From positions 1-54,628 of the IMG/VR virus record IMGVR_UViG_3300010885_045154: 54,628 nt of DNA; one strand, 5' to 3'. Position numbers and translations under genes: made by a program. A model generated the notes under the pieces. The model was not told the DNA's origin, ran no database searches, and was given only the letters and a program-made list of their open reading frames with translations. This stretch comes from a virus. This document shows, in pieces, positions 16,145 through 27,800 of this stretch (the stretch's first letter is position 1; each line of letters begins with the position of its first letter).

Positions 16145-17857
16145 CTATAATGATCTACATAGTATAGTTGTCTCCAATCCTTGGTCAAATGATTGTGTAA
16201 TATTAGTTATAATAAACTTTTTTGCTGAAGATCCATCAAGGCCCTGGTAGGAATATTTAACTGTAATTATGTCTCCTATGGAAAGCAAAGGGTTTCCAAA
16301 TACAGACATACTAATGATTTGACCTCTATTAATAAATTTAGACTTAATCCACTCAGCTATATTCTTTGCATCTTTTTGATTTTGAATCCACTTTGAAGTA
16401 AAAACTAATGGCTCTGTTGTAGTATATAGATCTGTGTCATCTGTATTATATTCTACTTGTCCTGCCGAGCTTAAAGTATTTCCAATTAAATAAAAACTAT
16501 CGCCCTTGCTGGACTGTAATGGTATTGACGTAGAAGATGTATTTAATACATATGCTTCGGCAGAAAAATTAGATGTTTTACTACCAATAATTTTAGCAAA
16601 CTTATTTGATCCGACTGACCATTTTATTGGAAAAGAAGGTCTAGCAGAAAACTTTGTCTTAACATACGCAATCTCTCTAACAACTTTACCAAATTCTTCT
16701 ACGGAATCTTGGTTTTTAGCATAGTCATCTTCGGCAGAATTAAAATTATAAAATGTCTCTCCAAAGTTAGTTTCTAATAAATCATTTGAGAATTGACCAG
16801 CATAATAATTAACATTTGATTTAATTTGATTGTATTCTTTTTCAGTAATGCTTTTAGCATATACATAGTCAAAGAATGTCTTTCCTTGTTCGGAAAAAAT
16901 TCCAGTGTTGTTTGAAACAACGTTTTTCCAGGCAGGTGCGCTTGTAATTATGTGTGTTCCAGATATCTTAAATCCATTTATATAAGCATCAATAAAAACT
17001 TTATAGTTTACATAATCAACCTTAACCTTTATGTCTATACAGTAAAACTTTCCGCCCAGAACTTTATCTAGTCTTGTTGCTGGATCTATTTGTGTGTCTG
17101 CTATTTTCTCTAATTTTGTTCCGTTTGCAAAGTATAGGTTGATTGTATTTCTGTCTCCAGTTGCGGCTGATCCAGTTGATTCTATCTTAAGATAATATCC
17201 GCCTTTTGCGGCATCGCTTAAAAGAAATCCAATACCTGATGATTGTCTAGGAGCTTCATTTAATGGCTCCATAAAAAGAGATGTTCCAAATATATAATAT
17301 TTATTGCTAGATGTTGGGTATGTGCCTCCTGGGAATGATTCGCCTGCAAAAAATCCTGATGGTGTTGGAGTTGAATCAAATTTTCTAGTTGCTACTACAA
17401 ACTTATTTATTGTAGGAGATGCGCTACCAAGCTGAAAGTATGATTTATTTGAAGAGACTTTGGTAGGATCTGTTGTCCTTGCAATATAAGAGCCATCTGC
17501 AGAAACAGTAGACATTGTAAAATAATATTGCTTAGATATATTTTGAACAGTGCCTACATTTACCTTCTGCAATGTTATATTATAAACTCCTCCAGCCATT
17601 AAACCAGAAAAAGTTTTAACTCCTTCCAATGGAATTATATCTACTATAATTTGGCTACCAACATTTTCATAGTATATATCTTTTCCGCTTACCTTAACCT
17701 TATTTTGCCTTTGAAAAATTACTCGATATTTTTCTGGTATCGTTGATGAGTCATATATAGATAGATCTACAGATGTATCAGATTTTTGAGAAACAGTTAA
17801 ATATGTTTCTGGTTCACCTGGCCCTCCTCCGTCTATTAGATTTTGTACAAAAGCCAT
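16145..17857 (-). CDS. Minor tail protein with LamG-like and hub-like domains
   Basis: A 570-residue protein starting MAFVQNLIDGGGPGEPE at 17857, where the ATG overlaps the previous stop by one base and GAGAGG lies upstream; the in-frame start at 17884 is less likely. Residues about 25-130 look Fn3-like, about 150-340 look like a concanavalin/LamG fold (IDIKVKVDYVNYKVFIDAYINGF), and the C-terminal 100 residues (LLSIGDIITVKYSYQG ... FDQGLETTILCRSL) resemble the barrel domain that ends many phage tail hub proteins. Part of the tail tip. Confidence 0.75.
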   Translation of the reverse strand: MAFVQNLIDGGGPGEPETYLTVSQKSDTSVDLSIYDSSTIPEKYRVIFQRQNKVKVSGKDIYYENVGSQIIVDIIPLEGVKTFSGLMAGGVYNITLQKVNVGTVQNISKQYYFTMSTVSADGSYIARTTDPTKVSSNKSYFQLGSASPTINKFVVATRKFDSTPTPSGFFAGESFPGGTYPTSSNKYYIFGTSLFMEPLNEAPRQSSGIGFLLSDAAKGGYYLKIESTGSAATGDRNTINLYFANGTKLEKIADTQIDPATRLDKVLGGKFYCIDIKVKVDYVNYKVFIDAYINGFKISGTHIITSAPAWKNVVSNNTGIFSEQGKTFFDYVYAKSITEKEYNQIKSNVNYYAGQFSNDLLETNFGETFYNFNSAEDDYAKNQDSVEEFGKVVREIAYVKTKFSARPSFPIKWSVGSNKFAKIIGSKTSNFSAEAYVLNTSSTSIPLQSSKGDSFYLIGNTLSSAGQVEYNTDDTDLYTTTEPLVFTSKWIQNQKDAKNIAEWIKSKFINRGQIISMSVFGNPLLSIGDIITVKYSYQGLDGSSAKKFIITNITQSFDQGLETTILCRSL

Positions 17858-19995
17858 TAAAATGCAACCTCTCTTACTGTCCAATTTTTTGCCTTGGATT
17901 CTTCAAGTGTATAATGAGCTATTGCTTTTGTACCTAAAGCGCCTCTACCAACTAGCTTACCATAGTTATCTTTTTTAATCCTGTATCTACCATTAGGCTT
18001 AAAAAATGCCGTCTCCTGATATTTGCTAAAGTCTGCTGCACCAGGCTTTGAATCAGAACGATATTGATTTAAGTCAGAGGCAGAAGATATCCATACGTTA
18101 TCAATAAAATCGTCATTCTGTTTTACATATTGATATCCTATTGCGTCATATTCTATTATTTCAGAATCAATTAAAACAAATCCGTTGTAGCTGTAGAAAG
18201 ACTCTATCTTAGAATATGGATCAATTGTATCTAAATTTATTAAAAACTCTTCGCTTTCACCTGTTATTCCACCAGCCGTAATGTCCTCTCCCAAACCTCC
18301 TGCGCTGAGAGAATAGGCTGGGGAAGTCCACAGGGCACTACCTCCTCCAATATAAGTACTTGATAGGGGAGTCTGCCATAAAACTTTTACTGAATTTGAA
18401 GAAGGTATTTCATTTTTTGCAAATGAGATTATGTTAGGCAGTACGCCACCATCTTGCGATTGAGTAAATTGCCAATTAATTTCTCTTGATGTATCATAAA
18501 TTGCGTTTCTAGTATAAATCTGAAGTACGCCATTCTTATCAAAGAAAGCATTTGTTTGACTATCCTTACATAATTCTTGTAGTGCTTCCCAAACCGTCTG
18601 TGTGTCTTCCGTCCACCAATGGTTTAAATTAGTTATAGAGTCATCTGTGCCGTCAACTTTTTTTATATTAAAATTGTATTTAGTAAATCCTACTGAATCA
18701 AGCAGTCTCATGATGACAGTAATAGAAGGGAAATCTTTGCAAAGTATATCTGGGCAGAATGTATCCATTAATTGTTTAGATCCATCTAATGCTGTTATCG
18801 TATAGTCGCCATGCTCTGAAATTTGATATGTATCTATATAAAATTCTCCCTGCAAATTTTTATCATAAGGGCTAGATGTTGTGTCAATAGCTCCTCCTGG
18901 ATGATATATTTTAAAGGATGGAGTAAGTAGTGCATTTTTTACCAGATATAATTTGGTTGAATCAAAACTAGCGATTGTTCTTTCATAAATTTGAGGGATT
19001 AATGTTGATGCAAATTGGCTATAGTTTGCTAAAGACATTTCAAGCGTATTTGAATTTACTATACCTACTGGTAAAGCGCTTCCATCATCTGCAGATGAAG
19101 ATTGATTAATAGACATTGATATTAGATCAGATGATATATCCTTCACCCACCTTGCAGATATTTCAATTACCCCTATATCGGCACTTGGTGTTATTCCTTG
19201 AGAAACCAAAGCATTAAGCTGCACAGATTTTATTTCTTGTGTGTTTGAATAGGATGTCGGTACATTTTTACTCCATGTTGTTCCATTATAATAAATAGCT
19301 ACCTCACCATTCCATTCAGCACCAAAATCGGTAAGGGTCAGGGCAACATTTGGAACAACCTCGCCATTTGATTTTGTTATAGATACCCAAGCAGATATGG
19401 GTTTAGAATGATATTTTTCAAACTTAATAACTATCTTGTTTGCTAGGGCATACTTATTACCAACTGGAATTGAACCAGATTTTTTGCTAGCAGTCCATGA
19501 TGTAGAGTCGTGTTTATATGTTACCTTTAGTGCAATATTTTTATTCTTTGCACCCACCCAATACTTATAAGCATTAGAGATTCCTGGGTAATATATTCTT
19601 GGTTTATCTGTCGGGTATGGAACAGCATTATACGCTTGTATAATATCTCCTCCCGTTCCAACAGAAAGGTTATCTCCAATTCCAGGAATAAAATATTTTA
19701 TTCCGCAAGAAGACGGTCTCCTTGGCTGTACAACAGAATCTAATGGGAATAGTTTTTTAAATGCTATAGGGCCATCTGATTGATAGGAAACATCTGCTCC
19801 GTGTGGAAAAGTAGAGTAATTTTCATGAGTTATCTGTGCCCTATATGCAGCATCTGAAGTATATCCAGAATCTACCTCTACGTTTGATACAGATATACCA
19901 TCAATTAAATCATTCATGTTGTATTCAATAAAGCAGGCAGGATTAAGTTTTACTGCATGGTCTTGATAAAAAACATTCTCTAAAGTTGTAGGCAT
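17857..19995 (-). CDS. Tail hub / minor tail protein
   Basis: A 712-residue protein. The sequence IVNSNTLEMSLANYSQF around residue 310 and the later DYTITALDGSKQLMD and TVWEALQELCKDSQTNAFFDKNGVLQIY segments are characteristic of phage tail-associated hub proteins (gp27/Tal-like superfamily), where a beta-barrel ring is followed by an alpha/beta domain. N-terminal 290 residues contain carbohydrate-binding-like beta sheets. Immediately downstream of the distal tail protein, it probably closes the tail tube and anchors the fibres. Confidence 0.75.
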   Translation of the reverse strand: MPTTLENVFYQDHAVKLNPACFIEYNMNDLIDGISVSNVEVDSGYTSDAAYRAQITHENYSTFPHGADVSYQSDGPIAFKKLFPLDSVVQPRRPSSCGIKYFIPGIGDNLSVGTGGDIIQAYNAVPYPTDKPRIYYPGISNAYKYWVGAKNKNIALKVTYKHDSTSWTASKKSGSIPVGNKYALANKIVIKFEKYHSKPISAWVSITKSNGEVVPNVALTLTDFGAEWNGEVAIYYNGTTWSKNVPTSYSNTQEIKSVQLNALVSQGITPSADIGVIEISARWVKDISSDLISMSINQSSSADDGSALPVGIVNSNTLEMSLANYSQFASTLIPQIYERTIASFDSTKLYLVKNALLTPSFKIYHPGGAIDTTSSPYDKNLQGEFYIDTYQISEHGDYTITALDGSKQLMDTFCPDILCKDFPSITVIMRLLDSVGFTKYNFNIKKVDGTDDSITNLNHWWTEDTQTVWEALQELCKDSQTNAFFDKNGVLQIYTRNAIYDTSREINWQFTQSQDGGVLPNIISFAKNEIPSSNSVKVLWQTPLSSTYIGGGSALWTSPAYSLSAGGLGEDITAGGITGESEEFLINLDTIDPYSKIESFYSYNGFVLIDSEIIEYDAIGYQYVKQNDDFIDNVWISSASDLNQYRSDSKPGAADFSKYQETAFFKPNGRYRIKKDNYGKLVGRGALGTKAIAHYTLEESKAKNWTVREVAF

Positions 19996-19998
19996 TTA

Positions 19999-21825
19999 TT
20001 ATACCTCTTCCAAGGATAGGGATACCGTCCAAAATTCCTGCGGCACAGCTACGGTTTGTGCGGATGCAGTATAGTTAACATACTTACTTACGGTTGCCCC
20101 AGATAAACCAGTTACAGAAGATCCCGCTGCTGAAGTAAATGGGACAGTAATTGTATCAGTAGTAACTGCCGATATAACAGCACTTGATAAATTAAATATG
20201 CTTGATGCAGATCCAGGCTTTCTATACTTTGTTGTAATGCTTCCAGGTACTAAGAAATAGGTTGATGTTGCATATGCAATTCTGGCAGAAGAATTGTTGT
20301 AGTCTGACGGGGTAATTCCAGTAATTGAAACAATATCATTTTTAGCAAATGTGTTGGTTGCCGTATATTTTATCATTCCAGAAGACCAGGTATTATTTGC
20401 TGCATCTCCAGTAGCCGCTTCATCCAAAGCAATGTTAGTATTTGTTTTGGCAAAAGAGACGGCGGAATTTGCAGGAACAGCAGTTACTGTATGGGTTCCA
20501 TTAAATACTGAATTACTGCATCCAGATATAGTAATTGAATCTCCAATATTCCATGAGTATGTACTAAACGTAGAATTGCTAAAGGATACTGTTGCTATAT
20601 TGCTTGTTAGCTGAACCGCAGTAATTGTAGCAAGATGAGAGATAATATTATCTCCAGTAAGTTTTTCTGCATTTGTTATTGTAGCAGTAGATCTAATTCC
20701 AGATATACTTACTCTGTCCCCAACTTCTAGGTCATGTCCTGATGATGTGTATTTGACATTTGTGCCAGCTGTTGGCTCAAATCCAGTAACGCTAAATTGA
20801 GTAGCTTCTGAATAAAGGGTAGCGGTTCCTGCGGAACTAAGTACCACAGTTGCCTGCGACGATGTATCTGCTATTGTAAAATAATAATCTGTTGCAGAAA
20901 CAATATCTACGTTTGTTTTGTTATAAACAAGGGACGCTTGTGCTCCAGTAAAAGTGGCGGCTGCGGACTCTGTTCCTACTACGGAAAATGTATCGGTAGT
21001 TACATTAGTAATAACAGCCTTAGATAAATTATATCCCGCAGTAGAAATGCCAGTAATATTAACAACGTCATTTACTAAAAACCCGTGAGCAGTTGCAGTA
21101 TATGTTATTTTACCTGCTGCAGTTGATGCAGCAGTAATTGTTTTAGTTTTAAATCCAGATATGCTAACTACATCTCCAGCCGAGAATGTGTTGCTTGCGT
21201 AATATATAAAATTTGTTCCATCTGAAGAAGCTTCTGTTACTGAAGCGGTGGTACCAGATTTTGCCACAGTAAATGAAGTACCGCTTCTTGAGGTAACAGC
21301 TGCGTTATAAACATTATATGCCTCTGTATCAAATCCTGCTACTGTAACAATATCATTAACTGCAAAAAAATTAGGTGCCGTATATGTGATAGAAGATCCA
21401 TTATTTGTGGCGGCAGTAATTGTTGCTGATTTAGATACTATGTCAGAATAAACATTTCTTTTCATTAGCTCACAGGTAAAAGATGAGAATACCATAGTAA
21501 AACTATTTTCTGTTGATCCAGTTGTGGTGCTTGTTTTTAATTTAACATTAAATGTAGACGTTGCAAGTGCCTCATAAAATGCTTTGAGGTCTAATGCCCC
21601 ATATCCGCCATCTACAGTATAATTTGAATATGATGGAAGCATATTCCATGAAACAGTTAATGTCTTCTTATCTGCAATAAAGAATCTACGTAGTGTGCCA
21701 TTGCTCATTCTTTGAGACTTTTCAATTCTATTATAGCCTATGCCGACTGGATTTCTATTGTGTTCAGAAAGGGCAACATCGTTTAATTTAATAAGTGAGC
21801 CAACTGGCAATGTTATAAATGTCAT
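19999..21825 (-). CDS. Distal-tail-like protein with inserted beta-repeat array
   Basis: A 608-residue protein directly after the tape measure, the usual site of the distal tail (Dit) gene. The N-terminal 145 residues (NRIEKSQRMSNGTLRRFFIADKK, TVDGGYGALDLKAFYEAL, FSSFTCEL) and the last dozen residues (EFWTVSLSLEEV) look like one core tail domain. Between them about 430 residues consist of some six repeats of the pattern YTA...F-x-VNDIV-x-I-x-G...YN...A-x-I...TTDTF-x-V, which resembles the E1-FCCH-like repeats of phage tail proteins. The repeats may decorate the tail tip and bind the host surface. GGGAG precedes the ATG. Confidence 0.75.
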   Translation of the reverse strand: MTFITLPVGSLIKLNDVALSEHNRNPVGIGYNRIEKSQRMSNGTLRRFFIADKKTLTVSWNMLPSYSNYTVDGGYGALDLKAFYEALATSTFNVKLKTSTTTGSTENSFTMVFSSFTCELMKRNVYSDIVSKSATITAATNNGSSITYTAPNFFAVNDIVTVAGFDTEAYNVYNAAVTSRSGTSFTVAKSGTTASVTEASSDGTNFIYYASNTFSAGDVVSISGFKTKTITAASTAAGKITYTATAHGFLVNDVVNITGISTAGYNLSKAVITNVTTDTFSVVGTESAAATFTGAQASLVYNKTNVDIVSATDYYFTIADTSSQATVVLSSAGTATLYSEATQFSVTGFEPTAGTNVKYTSSGHDLEVGDRVSISGIRSTATITNAEKLTGDNIISHLATITAVQLTSNIATVSFSNSTFSTYSWNIGDSITISGCSNSVFNGTHTVTAVPANSAVSFAKTNTNIALDEAATGDAANNTWSSGMIKYTATNTFAKNDIVSITGITPSDYNNSSARIAYATSTYFLVPGSITTKYRKPGSASSIFNLSSAVISAVTTDTITVPFTSAAGSSVTGLSGATVSKYVNYTASAQTVAVPQEFWTVSLSLEEV

Positions 21826-21847
21826 TTAATATTTTCTCCCATATAAC

Positions 21848-21856
21848 ATTGTAGCA
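21848..21856 (-). promoter_or_regulatory. Candidate extended -10 promoter
   Basis: TGC-TACAAT on the minus strand in the 31-base gap between the tape measure and the distal-tail gene. It would allow tail-tip genes to be transcribed independently of the 10.6-kb tape measure gene. No -35 box. Confidence 0.35.
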
Positions 21857-24800
21857 TTATTTGCCTACAACTCTCATACCTGGTCTACCCATTGAAGCAT
21901 TATTTCTAGCATCTATTACTTTTATTTCCGCCAAAACTTGTCGTGTTGCCATATTTGCAATTGCCTGCTCATCCATTCCTGGAGCGGCATTAATTACTGG
22001 TGAAATATTATATGAAACTGAAGGTGGGGAATATGACTGTGCATTAGGATTAAATGGATTCATGTTTGCAGGAACTACTGCTTCATTCTTATGAAGCATT
22101 GCTAACATGTTTGCAGGCACCATATTAATACCCTTTTCAAATTTAGGTATGTTATGTTGCGACACTAATCCGCCACTTGCTTTATAGAATGGTGTCCATC
22201 CTGGAGGTGTATGTTGACCTAGAACTTCAAATACATATTCGTCTATTAATTTTGTAAGTGTTGAGGGGGATCCATCAAATCCAGGAACAGAATAATTATA
22301 TTTATTTTTATTTATTGCCTTAAGTACATACTCTGTCCATGGTGCTATAAGCCCTTCGCCAGCATTGGGATCAAGATTCCAGCCTGCGCCTTGTGCAATT
22401 CCTCTTAGATCTAAGATTCCTTTAGATTCTGGTGTGAATTCAAATCTTGCTATTGCCGAAGTTCCACCTCCACCAGTTCCAGAATTTATAGCCACATGTT
22501 TTGCAAAATCTAAACTATCTGTGATAGATTTATGCATTTGTGGAATCCAAGATTCTCCAATTTTAAGAGCTGGATCTTTTTCTAAAAATTGCCAAGATTC
22601 GGGAGACAATCTACCTGGTAACCCACCATATAGAGCGCTATCTGGTACATGTGCTGGTACATCTGGATGTCTTGTAGCTCCTGGTGGTATTTCTTCTAAT
22701 ACTCCTGGCCTCCATCTTGATCCGTAGAGATTACCCCATGGGGTTTCTACTAATGAACTGGACCCATGCTGTTTCATCCATGGTAGCCCTAGTGTCATGT
22801 CAGCTATATTTGGCCTTGTACTCCAACCAGTAATCTCGGCCATATCTTTCATGCTTAATGCTCTATAAAATGGCATTGTAGTAAAAGCTGATGATCTGGA
22901 TGTTGCAGATGCGATGGCACTAAAATCATTTCCTTGTGCATACATAGGCTTTTGAATAAAAAGGTCTAGCGCACCAAAGAATCCTGGTGGGACATCTGTT
23001 GCTTTAGCTCTTGCTATGTTCTCAGTATATCTTGCTACAGCCGCCTCTAGGTGCTCAATTGATGAATCTTTATAAGCTGGATTAGCCCATGTATGTTTTT
23101 CAAAGTATGCACCACTACGAAGATCATCTATTTCTTGTATAGTTTTTGCTAATTGATCTTCCATTTCTTTAATTGATTTAAGTGTATCTTCTGATAATTT
23201 TTTAGGTCCAGGCATTTGAGCATGAACTGTTGTTTTAGGAACAGGGACTAATTTCCCTGCGGCAGAAGACCCAAAGTTTTTCAAGAAGGCTGGGGCTTTA
23301 GAGCTAAGGGCTTTTATTCCTCCAAATGCGCCCTTTGCTGCATTTTTATATAATCCAGATCCTATAAAACTTGAAGCAATGGTTGTGTAATCATTCCACT
23401 TACCATTTCCAGCTCCAATGTTAGTGGCAGCATCAAACATTGGTTTTACAAGCCATGATCCAAGCTTGAATGCAGGGTTGACTTTGTGCATCATATCCCA
23501 TGCAATAGCCATCTGCTCACGCATGTATTTAGATTTTTCTGTCTGCTTATTTACATCTGGAGCTTTTGATGGTGTTAAAGGAGTCATTGCAAAATTAAAC
23601 ATATCTCCTAGCTGTCTTGAGAAAGATGTTGCTTCTTGTGAATCAGCTATAAATTTTGGATCTCCCGCAATTCCAGTTGCTGGGGAGAATAATGATGAAG
23701 TTGAACCAACACTTGAAGGAATGTTAAATGGACTTACTCCAGATGTCGGCTCTACTAACCTAGGTAGGTACTGTGAGTTTGCGTACCCGCTTTTGATCAG
23801 CTTGGTGCGTAATGCCATTATTTCTTTAGCAGAAGTACTCATTGGTGTTGGCGAATATGATGTTGATGGGTGCTTGTGACCTATTGGTCCGCCATCATGA
23901 TATCCTGGAATTTTTCCGCCCATATTCATATAATGAGGAACGGATGAAGATATAAGAGAAGAAGGATTTATATATCCGCCTTGACTATATCCTTTAGCCC
24001 TATCTAAGTTATTATCAATTATGTATTGCTTAAACTGTTGAAATTGTAAGGAATTTAAGATTTCATCTTGATTCTTTCTTGCTGGTGGTCTAAATTTTGT
24101 AAGACCTTCTGCCCACATACTATAAATATTTTTTGTTTTTTCGGGCATATTTGGAGAGTTTTCTACAAGACCCTTTAGAAAGAATGGATTAAGTCTTATG
24201 GGGCTTGCCAAAGCATTTCTTTGATATTCTTTATAGCTTTTAAAATATCCTCTTAAAATATCTGTGCTAAACCCTGGACCGTATGGATTTCCAATTGTTA
24301 ATGCTAGCTTTTTGTCTTTTGGACTTTTACTAGTTATAAATTTTTGATATGCTTTAAAAGTGCTTTCTTCGGCAAAAGCTTCTGCTGTGCCACCAAAATA
24401 AGCAATAGAATCATGATCTCTTAAATCAAGCGCCTTCTGTGCCCAGGATTCATACCCAAAACCTTTTTGTTTATTTTCTCCTGTTACAAAAATTGATTCG
24501 TATTCATCTGCTAAATCTGTTTTACCAGATTCTCTTAACCTTGCAAGTGTTTTTTTAAAAGAGTCATGAAGAACATCTACATCAAAATGGTGCATTGTTT
24601 CGTGTACTGCAGTGCTACCAGATGTTTTAATCTTTGATTGAAGCAAAATATACGGTAGCAAATTAGTACCAGCTTCGTCTCCAAACCTTGGTATATATTG
24701 TCCTGCGTGATTAGGTGGCAATGCCGCTGTTTTAATTGCTGGTAATTTTACATCTCCCAATACACTAGATAAAAACGTTTCAATGTTTTCAGGCTCTACG

Positions 24801-27800
24801 GTTCTGCCTGTATTTTTGGCTACTCTAAAAGACGGAAGCTTAAACTTTGATAAATTTTTTGTAATCCAGCCTAATGCAGTTTTAATAACTGATCCTCCGC
24901 CCGCAAGCATAAGCGGTCCAAGTCCGTATGCTCCCATGCCAATTCCACCCGTAGAGGCTCCAGAACCTGCAAGAAGCATTGGATCCTTATCTACACCCAT
25001 TCCCAAGCCAGTAGATTTTTTTGGCTGCTCTTGCATTTGATGCCAGTAGTCTGATTGCTGTGGTGTCTTTCCAGTAAACTTAAGTCCTGGAATTTCTGTT
25101 CCGCCCCAGATATCATGTCCAGGTGAAGGATTATATCTTAATTCTCCCCATCTTCCAGTGCGTGGATTACCAGTTGGCTTTCCATTGCTCCAGTAGTTTG
25201 GTAGGTCTGAACGCCATGGGAAAAATGGAAGTTGCTGGCGAGAACTATGCTTGTGTCCTGCTGGTCCGCCCTTGTGGTATCCTGGAATAAGTCCGCCCAT
25301 TGCTTTACGAATAGGAATATCTTTACTCTCAAAATTATAAAAATCTGTGATATATCTTAGTTGTTCTGTATCACCTTTACTAACAAATTTAGGGGGGGTT
25401 AATCCTGGGATTCCAAATGGAAACATTACATTGAATGGATTTTTTGCGTGGCCAAAGAACATGCTATTGTCAAACGGTGGTTCATAATTTTGTTGATAGT
25501 CGCCAATACCTAATGAATGCAAAATTTCATGACTAATTGTTTGGATACCATTTGATCTACCAATGCTCCCCAAATTTAAATAAAATGGAGATCTTAAATC
25601 AACGTATCTGGATCCAGTTACTGCAGTGCCAGCAACTTGACTATCTTCTTCTTTATATAATTCGTTCCAATTTAGCTTAACAACTTCTGGATTATTTCTC
25701 ATTCCAAATGTTGCTCTCTTAAATTGAACTCCAGTCTGCCCTGTTAAATACTTAAGTGCTCCATCAACAATTGGCCTACGATCTTTTGCGTCATATCTAT
25801 CTGCCACATCATAAACGTATATTGATTCTCTTTCTGGGTTAACAGTTGCTTTTTGCATCCATTCTGCGCCGTCACCAGAAACCTTTACAAATTTGCCTAT
25901 ATCCTTATTCTTCCGATAAGAATCAATCTTACTAAGAACATCCAAGCCAAAACCAGCTGCTCCAAATGGGCTTATTGCAGAATTTAAAATCCTGTTAAAT
26001 ACGCTTCCTCCGTCAAAGTACCCTGGAATCATTCCGCCATTTTTCATATAATAAGGAATTGAAGGTGTTATAAGTGCTGAAGTATTTACTGGTCCGCCAT
26101 TTGCAAATTTTCCAGCATTTAGTTTCTCAAATGTCTCTGTTCCGTATTTTTTAACTGAGGAGGCTCTTATTACATACTCTCCATCTGAAAGCATTGCTGG
26201 AATAGAATCAGATGTTGAGGTTCCTGGTCCTGTAACATTTCCACCTGGCATAAAGTTTTTAATCATACCGCCTGCTGCAAATACTCTCTCTACGATATAG
26301 TCGCCATCCTCTTGCACACCAACAACTTTAAATCTACGTCCAGCGTAGTCTATAAATGTTTTCTTCTCTTTTACTGGATTCTCACCCTGAACATACATTC
26401 CAGAATCAACATACTGCTGTGGAGTTATCGTATATGTAGCTTTTGGACCCATAGCACTTTTTTCAGTTGTTAATTTAGGGGTAAAGCTTGTTGTTGAATC
26501 GGCAGTTTGACCAGCAGCAAGTGCTTTTATATACTTGCTTAGCTCTGTATCCTCAACTTGTAACTTGCCAGCTACTACTGAGAAAGAGCTGGCGCCCAAA
26601 GATTCAAGTGAACCAAATCCCATTGCCTGAGCTCTTCCAACATAAGGACCAGTAGGAGACATTTGTAGATATTTGTTTGATAGATTAACAAACTCTTCTA
26701 TTCCGCTATTACTTAATTGCTTTGCTATATCTGCAATTATTAACTTTTCATCAGCTGTTACTCCGCCCATTCCAAGTGTGACAGCCTGAAAGAATAAGTC
26801 ATAAAGACCTTGCATATCAGCCTTCTTAGCCTGTTGAGAACCTGCAGCAGCAATTTGTTTTTCCAAGGATTTAGACAGCCCATCTAATGCGTCAGTTAAA
26901 TTATTTATCAAATCTTGCTGTTTTTTAATGTCCTTATCTGCTTTAGAATCAATTGCAGTTTTAGCAAGATCTAGCTGTCTTGCACCAGTCATTGACTGTA
27001 TATCTAATTGTGCTTGTGCCGCTGTCGCCATATCTCCAGAAGCTAGGGCTTCTGAGTATTCTATTTGCTTTTTTTGAATTTGTAGTAGAAAATCTTCCGC
27101 CTCTGTTTCTTGCTCCAGAGCTTTCTTTTTGGCATCAGCCTCATCTTTAATTCTTTGAATATTTTTTTGTCTTAGTTCTATTTCTTTTTGAATACTTTCT
27201 TTTGTTCTGTTAGCATTTTTAATTAATTGATTAGCAGTAATATTTCCAGTTTTTGCAATTAAATCTGCGGCAGAACTAATTAAAGAATCATTTGAGCTTA
27301 GATAATTTTTCTGTTGTTCTAGTAATAATGATATCGCTGTTGCTGTTTCTGTAGACATATCTTTTAGGTTAAATGTTATGCCAGATACAGAAAGTTTAAT
27401 TTTTGCCCATATACCAGCAAGTGTGTCTGTGGAACTAATTACATCTCTTAGCCCCTCATTTTGTGCAAGTATCTCTTCCAACCCTTTTTCGCCTATTGCT
27501 TGATTGGCAGTTGTAGATATTTGACCCAATACTTTCTCATATGCCTCTGATGAAGTTAAAGCTTTTTTGGTCTTATCATCTACTTTGATAAACGACTGTT
27601 GTAAATTATCCAAAGCGTTAACTGCAGTTTGTAATGCAATTGGAAGCTGATCAAAATTGCCTTCTTTTATAACGTTAGAGAATGTTTTTACAGTTGCATT
27701 TGTTGCAGATACTTTGCCTTGTATTTTACCAAATCCTCTGTCGCCCAATATGTCTAGTGCATACGCAGACTTGTTAGAATTCATAATCATTGCTAATATA

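Noticed and set aside
23100-23900. Lysozyme or transglycosylase domain in the tape measure
   Set aside because: No catalytic Glu motif or NlpC/P60 Cys-His pattern could be read there.
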